A stretch of 64,000 bases of DNA from contig CM035321.1 of assembly GCA_000497125.2 (NCBI GenBank), forward strand, positions 504,001-568,000, written 5' to 3'. This stretch comes from Spironucleus salmonicida. Lineage: Eukaryota; Fornicata; Diplomonadida; Hexamitidae. The translations under genes and the position numbers were made by a program. The notes below the pieces were generated by a model that saw nothing but the letters and a program-made list of their open reading frames with translations, ran no database searches and was not told the origin of the DNA. Shown one piece after another: positions 33,310-44,847 of this stretch; the first letter of the stretch is position 1, and every line of letters begins with the position of its first letter.

Positions 33310-34938
33310 TCAGTTAGTAGCAGTGTCAACTGCCACAGCTGCTTTGTTTCTCTTCTTGAGTATAGCGTAAAGGATGGCCCCAACGCTCCCCGTCAGTACC
33401 ACCAAGGTAAAAATGACACCAATAGCAGCACCAACACCAAGTTGGACACCAGAGCTTTCCACTATTTCAGTTTTTATTAATTGCTACTACGCGAGGCCGT
33501 GTGGAATTATCTTATAACAAATTCCATAGTGATCCATTGACGTACCAGATAAACACGTAGCGCAGCTAACACCATCTTCTTTGCACGTCGAACAGTTCAT
33601 AGCCTTACCGCACTTGCATTCGGAAGATATGTAAATACCACATGTATCAGCCTTCCCGTCATTGCAGTACTGACCGGTTTCGAGATTTCCGCACATCGGC
33701 TCACAGATACCAGCGATGGTGGTTACAAAGTTAGACTTATCACATATGAGGCAGAAATCTTTACTTTAACAGTATATGCATCCTGTGGGACAGGGTGTGC
33801 ATCTCCTCGTTGGAATATTACAAAAACTTCCCCTCGCTTACGCGCAGTCAATATTATGCACACATGCATTATGACAGGTATTGGTATCCTTATTTAACGT
33901 ATGCGCCTGCACGCAACGGAGACACTTCTAGTTCTCATCACACTCGAAGCATGCATGAAGGCACTTCGTGTGTGGGACTTTCTACCCATCCTTTTCCAGA
34001 AGGACGTGAGTACATTTTCCATTAGCACACTCTACACAGTTTTTGGTAGGAGTATTATCGGCGCAATAGCATGATTGACCAAAGATCATATCGTTGTTGC
34101 ACGGCACGCACTACACGGAGTAAGATCCAGTGGAAGGGCAAAAATATCCAGCTTTGCAGCCATTATTGGCTACTGAACAAGTTCCAGACTCCTAGAGAGT
34201 TATAGCTCTAGGAACACATAGATAACCCTTAGACTCATAGCCTTCTATGCACAACTGGCATCTTCCGCTGTTATCCTTTTAGAATGTAGTAAGGCACTTG
34301 TCACAGGTGGTTCCATCTTTTGTACATGTTGCGCAGTTTATTGCCGAACCACACTTGCACTGGGTGCTGATATCCTCGACACATGGAGTAGGGCTATCAT
34401 ACAAACAGTATTAGCCATTTTTGAGGGTCCCGCATCCTGCTATGCAGCTTCCGTCGATAGTCAGAAGATCTTCTTTCTATAAGCAGGATATGCAGACATC
34501 GGTAGATATACATACCAAGCAAAATTCATCGCATGCCTCGCATCGGCTGGAAAATTAATTGCAGAAATAACCCTGGGGAATCTTGCAGTCATCGTTGGTA
34601 ATGCAGGCGGGGATGCAATCTTGGCTGATGGTGTCGAATATGTACTGTTCCTGGCACTTTGTACAGACGTAGATAGAGTCACAGAGCTCACAGCCTTTGG
34701 CGCATTATTGGCACGTATTCTCCTGCAGGAAATGACCAGGAAGGCATTCCACGCAATCATCACCATCGCATTTGGAGCAGCCCTTGATCTCGTGATATCT
34801 CTTACAGCTGCACCCCTGCCCCGGCGTGACGCCAGTGGAGCAGAACTTACAAAACACCTCAGTGCCGCTGGTCGCGGGACAGAACTGCCCGGCGTAGCAG
34901 TAGTTCGCGGTACTCGTGCACGTGGAGGAGTTGCCCAT
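33310..34938 (-). CDS. GC-rich CRMP, 542 residues (copy 2)
   Basis: Identical in all the frames compared to the CRMP at 24417-26045, on the opposite strand. Both copies share at least 290 bp upstream and 1.7 kb downstream, so their promoters should be equivalent. Identity down to the decayed sequence around it means very recent duplication or continuing gene conversion, or an assembly fold-back. Same two-module ectodomain, single membrane helix and KKRNKAAVAVDTATN tail. Confidence 0.9.
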
Positions 34939-35231
34939 TTTATAATTGGTACGCGATTCGAAACCACAGTATAGGCGTATATTGTGGCGTGGGAGTTTCC
35001 GGCGTGGGAGATGATTTGGAATTGGGGCGGTAATACGCGCGCAGCTAATTAGAATACTTACGCGCACCGTAGTTCCCGCACGTACAGGCTCTGTTAGAGT
35101 AATTTTGTATACTCGCCAGATGCGCAATGCTTCGGCAGAATATCTGCAGCGGCTGCCAGATTCTTGGAAGCGAAAAACAGCCGGCCATATAAGGATAGTA
35201 TCCGAATTCAATACTTGCATTTGTGGTTCAG

Positions 35232-35660
35232 TAGAAACTATCGGCCAATAAATCCCAACGAAAATGGCAGGATCTGTGCACGCTCATACTGGTAGGGTAG
35301 ATCACACAACCAATTTAACTTGAAATAACATATTCTAATAGACACCACAAATTTAATTTATTAAATATTGCTCATTCTTCAGGTTAATATTTACCTATTT
35401 CTTATGATTCTTTTTTCTTAATATAATCAGTAGGTAAATAAGGGTATGTTAATAGTAACTATTATCGTCAATAAATCAAAGAAATTCTTATATAATATAT
35501 ATTGACATTATAAATCAAAGAGTATAAAATAATATGCAGATTAATTAAAAGAATTTATACAGAAAAGAATTAGCATTTTGAGATAATAGTTCAGGATATT
35601 AATTAAGATGAATACGTAGCATACTATTAGTAAAAGAAACATCGACTTCTTAAAAATTGA
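35232..35660 (+). CDS. Possible gene 3' part after repeat 2
   Basis: The frame ending at TGA 35658-35660 is open through the unique sequence and back into the repeat arm, but has no ATG. Its last ~60 codons look protein-like (KEYKIICRLIKRIYTEKNQ, then EIIVQDINQDEYVAYYQQKK). It could be the tail of a gene whose start was removed when the repeat formed, or chance. Low confidence. Confidence 0.25.
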
Positions 35661-35816
35661 GATGCATTATTTTTTCATGACAACAAATAAAATAGAATAT
35701 ATTAATCAAGATAATAATTTAACATAGTTAATTAGATGTTGCATTTATTTGTATCGATTCAGTATTAAGGGTATAAAAAATACACGAATTTAAACCGTGT
35801 TTTCAAAAATATTTAC

Positions 35817-36421
<605 letters not shown>

Positions 36422-36783
36422 TGTCAAAATCTATCTTTACTATTATAAGATATAATTTGCAGAACAAAGTCTTTTCCTAACATTAATTTACTATTAATTA
36501 TAGAGTATTGTATATATTTGATATATTACTTTGGAAAAAATTGTTACTTGGTTCTGTATTAACTAATTATAATATAAATATTCTATATTCAATTTTTGAA
36601 ATAATTTATATAATTAATTTTCTATACATGCAGACTAAAAATTATATTTTTAGTTTATCCTAGCTTCAATCTAAAGTTAATTATTTTTGTTTAATATTTT
36701 TTATACGCTCTTAACTAGAAATATTGCTATTACTTACTACATAAACAGAATGTTTTTATGCCAATTCAACACTTAAAGCGGTG
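36422..36783. other. AT-rich stretch
   Basis: Between the microsatellite and the pseudogene at 36784. Nothing recognisable. Confidence 0.4.
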
Positions 36784-38299
36784 ATGTAAAAATCTTAATA
36801 TATAGTTAGTATAACTAATCTAGAACCATCACCTATTAAGTGTTATGAATTTAATGATACCATTTCAAAAGTTTAGTCAAAATATACTGATGCTGGTACG
36901 ACTAAACTAATAGAAGTTGCCTTTCAATTTTATTATGAAGGTATATTAACAATCTCATTTGATTCTATTCCTGATAATATTTTTTAACTTATGACTAAAT
37001 TGTCTATTATATCTTATAATATGCTACTATAAGAACAATTGAAAGTATAATGAGAGTTTTCTGAAATAAGCAACACCCTTGTTAATACATCAAATTGGTG
37101 GAGCCATTTATAGCTGAACGATTCTAGAAGTGGACCAAGCTCGTACTTAAATCTATCAGGTGACCCAAATGATTGCTTAATCACGGATCCTTAAGTATTT
37201 ATAGAATATAACACTGATAATAAATGGCATAATATCCCTATAGCTCCGCTTGCTGGTGCATCAACAGATTATGAAGGTTACAAATTACCGTTTATCCATT
37301 TACAAATCAAATTCTATCGCTTAAACTTTTCGGATTCAACTTTAGAAATTTAAACTTAAATAGACATTTTTAATATCTTTTAAATAGATAGATAAGTGCA
37401 AATTAGATTACTTATGTAATTTACTCAGGCCGGCTCAAGTCTAAAATAACAAATTTTCACGTACATTACGAATATAAGGTCATTAAGTGTAGAATGTTTA
37501 ACTAAAATTAATCCTTTTGGAGTATTTAACTCTAACACAATCTCACTAACTGGAGATTTAACTCATTTTAAAGACTGTCAGATGGGAACAACATTTGTTA
37601 ACTCAAGTGTTATTTTAATGTATAAATAGTATAATGATCATCGCCCATTTACTACTATTCTGAATATGGGTGTTATATTATTTATTTTACCTTAGAAAAA
37701 TGAAACAGTATTGCTTGATATAAATTTCACAAATATATTAGCATTTATCACATTAATAGCAGAAGATGGCTCTGTTATTAGAAAGGAAGTAAAATATTTT
37801 AGAACTAAACTTTCTTGTTTTTATAACTTTATGACAGTGGTAGCCTATTTAGATACTTGTATTGTATTTTTTTCCAGTACAATCCCAAAAATGTGTGGAT
37901 TTATATTTAGAAAAGGTCAAGACAAGAGTATAATAAGTTTTATAAATAACTCCTGCATCTTCCAGCTGTATGGTTCATCACGTTTTTGAATTCGATATGC
38001 CATTTAAATATGTTTATTACTTTAAAATTTGATTAAATGAGTTAAGTACATCTTAAAATTCAACTGACCCATTTTATCCGGGAAATTTTGCACAAAGTTA
38101 AAGACTATTTGTGGATAAACTTTAAACCTCTTTCCAACCATTGATTATAATTGACAACAAAGATTAATCATCATTTGCATATTCATGTGATATTGATTAG
38201 TTCAATATGATTTTTATATCTATTTTCCTAATCTTTGGATTAATTCTTATAATAGTTGCATCAAGTTCAATTATCATTATAATAAAAACAAACCAATGA
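36784..38299 (+). pseudogene. Type I membrane protein, broken by TGA and a frameshift
   Basis: A single frame runs from ATG 36784 to 37986 with one in-frame TGA at 37051. It then passes into frame 2 (another TGA at 38030) and ends at TGA 38297 after a good membrane helix (MIFISIFLIFGLILIIVASS) and a short basic tail (IIIIIKTNQ). The ~480-residue product would be beta-rich, with Asn/Ser/Thr-rich strands and few Cys, unlike the CRMPs. Total length and a correctly placed C-terminal anchor indicate a real former gene with three lesions. Alternatives are recoding at TGA or sequencing errors. No family recognised. Confidence 0.6.
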
Positions 38300-39002
38300 T
38301 TGAACTAAACCTACATTATCACAGGAGATTTTAATTTAATAAATAAACACATTCGTAAAATTATGTTTTAAACTAATTATAATGTGTATATATTTTATAT
38401 AGCTAGATCGTAGTTACTATTATTATATAGTATACTCTGATTAATAATTAATAATCTTCATATTTAAAGCTCATATAATTTAACCTTAATAATACATAAA
38501 AATATAATTAATTTGTTTTATTTCTATTAAATTTATAGAACAAATCGTATAAAATTTAATTTTTAATATTTTTAATTATTATATATTTATATTCAGGTCT
38601 CTTTTAGGTATTTGTGCTTTATTTTTTCATATCCTATCATATATTTAAGTTACGTTGATGCTTTATCTAGATTACAATTAACTTCTCTATATGAGTATAA
38701 ATAAAGAACACACGTGTAAATTATTTCGTTGATTTGTATTTCTCCTAAACATAAATTAGCTATTATTATGTTTTCAATTTTTGGAAACAAATACTAAGAA
38801 CTAAACTATCAGTATTCTTAATTACTATACTAACTCAAATAAAAGCTTTTCTGCATAATTTTAAATATTCCTTCTTATATCCACATCATAATCACCACAT
38901 AGAATTCTTGACTAAAATCACTATTTACTGAATTACGCCGTAATTAGTCTATATTTGTCATTCTGTAGTCTCCTAAAATTAGATGCCTGAAGTCCTAATT
39001 AA
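38300..39002. other. AT-rich intergenic stretch
   Basis: No supported gene. Confidence 0.4.
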
Positions 39003-40430
39003 TGTCTACGACTAATGCTGAACATCGAGTACTTCATACAGGACACTGTTTGCAGCGATAGTAAAAATGCAGTGAATCAACTCAGCGAGCTGTGCAGGAC
39101 CTCAGTGCAGGAATCCTCCCTGGGAAGAATTCTTATTTACTTCTGCCTCGAATACGCCCACAAAAACTGTATTTCCACCGACACGATCTGCAGAGATAGC
39201 GGCATCTGTGGACCTGTAACTCGCTGTTTAGCCCGTTTACTCTGGCTGTGCGGCAAACTGTGGCAGAACACGGATCTGCCCCTGCTTCCTGCACACAAAA
39301 TGCATTTTTGATGTCAACTGTGGAATGCGTCTATTGAAAGTTCTCTGCAACGACCTAGTATAGTATTGATTCGACGGCCTTCATAGCACAGTTTTAGCTA
39401 GCCGGTTCCCAACAGAATGTTCGGTTCCACACAGTGCTGGATGGGCTAAATAGTACGCGGTCGTTACAAAAAATGTGACGAAAACGGTTTCTGGCTGTGT
39501 TTAAATAACTTAGGGAGCTAAAATCACAGTAATACCAGGGGTAATATCTGTAGTTGGAAAGTGGAGTGTGATGATACAATATAATAGTATAGATGATGGT
39601 CAGAATACTCTGGGAATCACTGCAATTTGTGCTCTAAGGGGATGAACAGAGCCAACAGTGGGACTGAATATGATAATTCTTAATGTATAATAAATGATAT
39701 AATTTGCAGTAGAACCGGTAAATGCGCTGGTTACGATTCTGAAACCAGTGAATGTGAAATTAAAACCCATAAGAAATAATTTCAGCATGCATAGTGGTGG
39801 ACTGTGATTTTCATCTGAAAACAGACCTATGGGCCAGATTTGTGCAGTACATTAATAGGATTCTATTATGGGGGGAGCTACTGGTTCGAAAAAGATGGTT
39901 CATTGCTTTGTAATGCTTCTCGTCCGGCAACGTTTATTGATACAATGAAATCATGCATGGAGTTTCTGCTAGGGGTCCACTTTTCTGGTCCGTTAGTAAA
40001 TCATGAATATCGATGGGCAAAGTGAATTATGGATGATACTCTGTACAATTGCCATAGAAAATGTCGGAATGCAGAATTCTGCTCTTACGATAATACAAAT
40101 TAGCATCCATATATTGGGTGTAAAAGTTGTAAAACTGATAATCCCCAAGGTGGTGCAAAATGGATTTATTAGAACTTTGTTATTGGTGAAAAGGAATGTG
40201 ATACTAAAGTTCGAGGTTAAGACCAATCCTGTAAATGCGTAACTACTTTAGTAAATGATAAACTATAATACAGTTAATGTAATTCTGACAGTGCACTAGT
40301 CGGTGAATCTTCCACTATTTGCAGAGGTGATACAAAATGGCTAAATGAGAGTGTTCTGATAGCAAGTGGACATTCGCACAGATCTGAAGCTCTAAGATTT
40401 GAAAATATAGGAAGTAATTGTGAGGATTGA
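39003..40430 (+). pseudogene. Fragmented Cys-rich protein gene
   Basis: Protein-like, Cys-rich segments occur on the plus strand in changing frames. They are: 39015-39311 (CRDSGICGPVTRC); around 39430-39600 (RYKKCDENGFWLCLNN, ICSWKVECDD); 39597-39816 (HCNLCSKGMN, ICSRTGKCAGYDS); 39829-40025 (LIGFYYGGSYWFEKDGSLLC); and 40030-40430 (KCRNAEFCSYDN, GCKSCKTDNPQGGAKW). At least four frameshifts or TGAs separate them. Together they look like one ~450-residue secreted Cys-rich protein that has decayed. The spacing is unlike the CRMP modules. Confidence 0.55.
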
Positions 40431-40826
40431 TATTTTTATATTCGCAAGTATAGCTTAAGCTGGCATACGTGTTTTCTCTCATATTATGAGAAAAACTGTA
40501 ATCAGGAGATAAAATTCATTGGTAAGTGAAAGAAACATTTAATATTTGTATCAAGTTTGAGGATAATTAGAAACTCGTTACCGAAAACGAGTAATACGCA
40601 AAGTGATCATAAATTTTCTTACTATACTCTAATATTATATAATAATAGTATGATATTTATATTAACTTTATGTAATTCATGAACAGCTAGTCAAAGAATA
40701 TGAATAGTTATGCCGAAGTTTTATTCGGTATTATGACCCTTGCGCTACTGTTTGAAATCTGTCACTACTTACCTATCAGTATCGTTAATCGCATATCATG
40801 AAAAAACCACACCCATTTGAAACCCC
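40431..40826. other. Intergenic stretch
   Basis: Downstream of both the pseudogene and the convergent membrane protein gene. Nothing recognised. Confidence 0.4.
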
Positions 40827-42437
40827 TCACTTCCTCCTGAGCATAATCAGCAGCCTTAATACCTTGAACCCGACGAACACTACTAATAAGACGACTAGCA
40901 CCACAGGCAGCACCATGAACAACCACTTTCCTGAAATTCCAGACAGAAACTCAACAACCTTTACGTAGAACAGCCCGACGTCCCCCAAACCGCCCCCTAC
41001 AATCTGACTAAAAAAGCTATCAATCAGAGGCAATTTAGCCATTTCCTAGACCGCATCCTCGTTGCAAAGATTGCCAGTGACGTAGTTTACCGTTGTAAAG
41101 TTCTCTGGGCAGACGCAAGTACCACGTTCAGCAGTACCGGGCAGGTTGCAATTGAACTGTTCAAGGTACTCGGGATCTGGTATAAAAGTCTCGCCAGTGG
41201 CTACCAGATAGTCATCTTCGCTGAGGCAGGAAAGTAAAGGCAGATACGCAATCAAGCCAACCGCGCACTCAGCCATCTCGCACCTGTTATCGACCCGCAT
41301 GCTACTGTTAACGCATCCGGTGAAGCAACGCTTCCCATCTCTACTGTACCCAGCTTTCTCAGAGCAAAACTCGAGATCGGCCACCTGCCCGAACTTTATG
41401 TTGCCATCAAGCTCAATTTCCAGCACGTTCCCTTCCACCACCACTCTAAACTTCAGTTTCTGGGAGTAGAACTCAATTTCGTATACTAAAGTATTGCTTA
41501 CTAGAGTTGACAGGGCGCGCTCGTAAACTTGAAATCCGTCTTCGTCGTAAATTTGAATGTTTTTGTTGAAATTCTTCGTTCCTTCTACGGTTAGAATCAA
41601 GTTTACGACTATCAGAGAGGTATTAAAATTCTTCGCTATTTATCCCAATATGGTGAAATACTCCGCTTCTTCTACCTCGGAAACCTTCTTGAAATCATCG
41701 AACGTGAGCTCGAAAATCGTCTGCGAAATAAGATCGCAGGACAGCAGAATGCGATCTTCTAGAATTTGAGAAGTCGTGCATTTTAAGCCAATTTTGTTTC
41801 TCTCAAACTGGTCCAAAAATCCTGGCTGGTAGCTGGGTAAGACGGTGTTCAAATCCGTTCGCAAACTACGCCAAGTATCCTCGCTTTAAGCAACCTGGGT
41901 CGCAACTAAATTTGAGACCGAAAACGACTTTCCGCTCCTTATTACTATATCATCAAAAATGAGGAAAGTTGGCTTTTGGCTGAGTATGAGCCGCCCTGTG
42001 ATTCCGGGGACCGAGAACTGCGTCTGGCTGTCGTTCAGCTCGTACGACTCAAACTGGCACTTCAGCACTACCTTCTGGTCCACATTCTCGCTACCTTTGC
42101 AGAGCTAGAAGCTAAAAAGCTCAACCAGGTCGAATCCACGCTAATTGGGGCCGTCCGGAAAGCAAATTTGTGACGTGCATGGGACTGGGTAAGTGTATAG
42201 TTTGGAAGTCTCTTGGTACTGGGTATGCTGCTAGCACCCCTCGAGGAGAACCTAGTATACGGAGGTCTGTTGGGCAACGCAGGTTTTGAAATTTGGCTTA
42301 AAGTTGTTCTAGAGGGCTGGTGTGTTGAAAGAAAACTAGTAGTGTTGAGTGAAGTCGGTAGAAATTGTGGCAGTTTGGGAGGGTTATGGTGGCGGTTTCG
42401 TGATCCAGGAGATCTCGTGGGCGAGCGCAACGAGCAT
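40827..42437 (-). CDS. Type I membrane protein with beta-rich ectodomain, 536 residues
   Basis: Continuous minus-strand frame ATG 42437 to TGA 40827, crossing several TAA/TAG codons that split it into five pieces in the standard code. The N-terminus MLVALAHEISWI is at best a weak signal peptide, followed by a Pro/Ser/Thr/Gln-rich region. Then comes a ~300-residue beta-type part (SQTIFELTFDDFKKVSEVEE, FRVVVEGNVLEIELDGNI) and a Cys-rich neck (EFCSEKAGYSRDGKRCFTGC, GTCVCPENF). One membrane helix follows (WLFMVLPVVLVVLLVVFVGF) with the tail KVLRLLIMLRRK. Likely a surface adhesin or receptor, distinct from the CRMPs. No named family. Confidence 0.8.
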
Positions 42438-42774
42438 TTTTGTTATGATTGCCTTAAAATTATAGTCAAAAGTTCAAATGTATTTACTATTATATGTTTT
42501 GAAGGCACCTACAATAGGAGTGGAAAGGTTTTAAGATCTATAAATCTAAGGTGTTGGCGGCAATTGCGATGGAAAATACCTAGTGCGCGGTTTAGCGTAT
42601 TGCATTGTTTCAATGTTCTGGTAGACTGCAGAGAGAGTACTCGGTTACATATGATAGAAGATACAAACTACTGCAAACCGCTTGCTTAAATAGCACTTAT
42701 TTAAGCATACCATTGACCGCGCTGCTCCCGCTTCCATCCAAGGCCTCACGCATCATAATAAAATCCATAGATTA
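42438..42774. other. Intergenic stretch
   Basis: Between the exonuclease gene stop and the start of the membrane protein, all on the minus strand. No feature seen; it should hold the promoter for 40827-42437. Confidence 0.45.
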
Positions 42775-43905
42775 TCACTCCACCACCTCTGATTCTCCTG
42801 CCAGCAGCAGCTCGGCCACCACATAGCAGTCGTCAAGTGCGCAGTGTATCGCTTCCTTTTTCCCTTTCTTGCTAAACGTCTTCCCCTGGTGTTTCACGTG
42901 GAAGTTGCAGTAGTGGAATTTTCTATGTGCTCCGTGGTATTCGCTTCTATCTTTGGTTAGGATGTCGTCGCTGTTCTGTATTTTTATGCCCAGCACCTGC
43001 TTCTCCAACTCTGGCCCTTTGGCCAGAATGTTCGGTTTTTCCACCTCACAGAAGTCCTCTAGAATCGTAACCCCGGAAAGCCCAGCGAGGGCAGCGCTGT
43101 CGAGCCTGCTAAAGCTATCGAAGAGCGTTCCTATCTCCCCGCTATGTATTCCTGTGGTCATCTTAGAGCAGTCCAGCTTGGTCATATTCCTAGCCATGAA
43201 CAGCTAGCTGTCAGGCAGTCTCAGACACGCGGCTGAGGGCAGTACGATGTTCTGTATCGTGGCAACGATTCTCCGATTCTGGACGCGGACGGCGCCGAAC
43301 TCAGAAATATGCGTCTTGCTGGGATCGAACCCACCTCCGCGAACCTACTATGTCGCGTACGCCTCGAAGTCCACGACTGTGAAATCTGGCTACACCGCCC
43401 GGCGTGGCTTGAAGGTGGCGCAAAGTGCCTTGGGGAGTTTAATAATAAGCTTCGACGAATCTTTGAAATGGTTTTACAGCTAGGTGGTCAGAAGCGATCG
43501 CTTCCCCTCCACAAACTTCATGCCCAGCGCTAAGTCGACCGTTGCTACACACTCGACGTCGTCGAGGGAGAGGACATGTTTCAAGTCCCCATCAGTGAAG
43601 CCTTGATGCACAAAGTCGCAACGCGCTGTTTCTACTGCTTCGAGGTCGAGTGGGGCGTCGTGAACCAGATTTTTTGAGGAAATGGCTTCGATTTGGGTGA
43701 CCTAGAGGTTCTCGAAAATGCCCTGGAGGAGGTTCAACGCGAGCGTCGCCTGTACCTGCAGCACCTGGGCGTCCTAGTATATCTTGGTAACCTGGGCGAT
43801 CTGCTTGAGGGTTACCAGGGCTGCCTCGGGGAGCTGGAAGTAGCGGAAGCAGACTGTGGGTATCATTTGAAGCGAATGGGAAGGAGCGAAGCGGGTGCAT
43901 ATCAT
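42775..43905 (-). CDS. DEDDh-type 3'-5' exonuclease-like protein
   Basis: 376 residues, ATG 43905 to TGA 42775. The first ~160 residues are helical and unrecognised. The exonuclease core begins with ExoI VVDFEAYAT (the D-x-E pair), then ISEFGAVRVQNRRIV, a middle region with TTGIHSGEIGTLFDSFSRLD that should hold ExoII, and ExoIII with HCALDDCYVVAELLLAG (His and Asp of DEDDh). The fold is that of ERI1/RNase T/Pol III epsilon-type nucleases, which trim RNA or DNA 3' ends. Substrate unknown. The start is 30 bp after tRNA-Ser on the same strand. An internal stretch mimics a tRNA T-loop but is coding. Confidence 0.72.
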
Positions 43906-43934
43906 AATGCAAATGCACACGAATGCGTAAAATT

Positions 43935-44016
43935 CGACACCTATGGGATTTGAACCCATGCGCACAACGTGCAAAAGATTTCTAGTCTTTCGCCTTAACC
44001 ACTCGGCCAAAGTGTC
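43935..44016 (-). tRNA. tRNA-Ser(AGA)
   Basis: 82-nt type II tRNA on the minus strand. Acceptor GACACTT pairs with AGGTGTC, with discriminator G. The D arm contains GGCCGAGTGGTTAAGGC, the anticodon loop CTAGAAA gives anticodon AGA (reads UCU/UCC), there is a long variable arm (TTGCACGTTGTGCGC), and the T arm is GGGTTCAAATCCC. CCA is not encoded. It lies between the small Cys-rich membrane gene (stop 18 bp upstream) and the exonuclease start, all on the same strand. Confidence 0.95.
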
Positions 44017-44034
44017 ATAACAAATTTATGAAGC

Positions 44035-44328
44035 TCACTACAGCATCATCCTCACGCCCACGACCACGCTTAGCCCCCAGCCGACCAGCAGCGGGGCGAA
44101 CAGGAACATGTACAGTCCGGCGCATGCGATCTGGCAGGCCCCACGCTGGCAGCATTCGCCAAGGCAGCAACACGCGCCGGCATACAGCCCGCACCCAGGT
44201 ATCAGGACGTTGAGGCACCCCGCGCACCGCTGGCACTCCGCATAGTATGGTGTCTTGCATCGGCACAGCACATCATTCTATGATAGGTAGCACGGCGGGT
44301 CTATTTCTATTGGGTTCTCAACAGTCAT
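44035..44328 (-). CDS. Small Cys-rich membrane protein, 97 residues
   Basis: ATG 44328 to TGA 44035. It starts MTVENPIEIDPPCYLSQND, then a dense Cys region (CRCKTPYYAECQRCAGC, CCCLGECCQRGACQIAC) and a C-terminal hydrophobic segment (LYMFLFAPLLVGWGLSVVV). Palmitoylation of the Cys cluster plus one or two membrane passes is likely. It does not resemble the CRMP modules. The last codons are CTG TAG TGA, so the final Gln is a TAG. Family not recognised. Confidence 0.65.
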
Positions 44329-44847
44329 CAACAGCGTTAGCAGTGTTAGTACCTCGTGGGAATCATATTTAGCATTCCTCTTATTTTATATTAAACTGCG
44401 GAATCTGGTTGCAATAGTTAGTTATCGGCGTGTGAAACTTATGCAAGGATTTACTCTACTGAGCAAAATGTTAGAATAGTTCTTCTCACTATCTGAATAT
44501 AAAATATAGTTCGTCGTCGGCTCGGCGACAATATAGTTGCCTATTCAACCAGACATATCATCTAATTTTAATATTCTCAGTTAAGAGTCAGTGCTAAATT
44601 CTAAACTGAAGTCGTGTAGGTCACTCAATTGACTCTATTGGTCGGAGTCGGTAAATATTGCGCATAATACATCTTGATAAAATACTCACCGCTATATAGG
44701 CATCTCAAAGTATCCATAGAGGCTGCTATTTATATAATTATGTCATACTATACGATACCAACATTAATCACGAGCAAGTTAACCTTCACTCTAATCAAAA
44801 TGCATTGTGCGCTGACCTTCCTGAAAACGTGATGGTCGAGTTGTCAA
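44329..44847. other. Moderate-GC stretch without a gene
   Basis: Follows on from the decayed minus-strand gene at 44848-46460 and may be its eroded 3' end. No supported frame. Confidence 0.35.

Larger units (their letters stand above)
31604..35231 (-). repeat. Inverted repeat 2, right arm
   Basis: Reverse-complement partner of 24124-27751, 3,628 bp. The outer edge is at TGTGGTTCAG (35222-35231). The sequence after it is unlike the left flank. Confidence 0.95.

Noticed and set aside
43325-43395. Possible tRNA on the minus strand with GGGTTCGATCCC and an AGT-like anticodon loop
   Set aside because: The acceptor stem does not pair, the anticodon stem needs a bulge, and the sequence is part of the open exonuclease frame directly at its ExoI motif.
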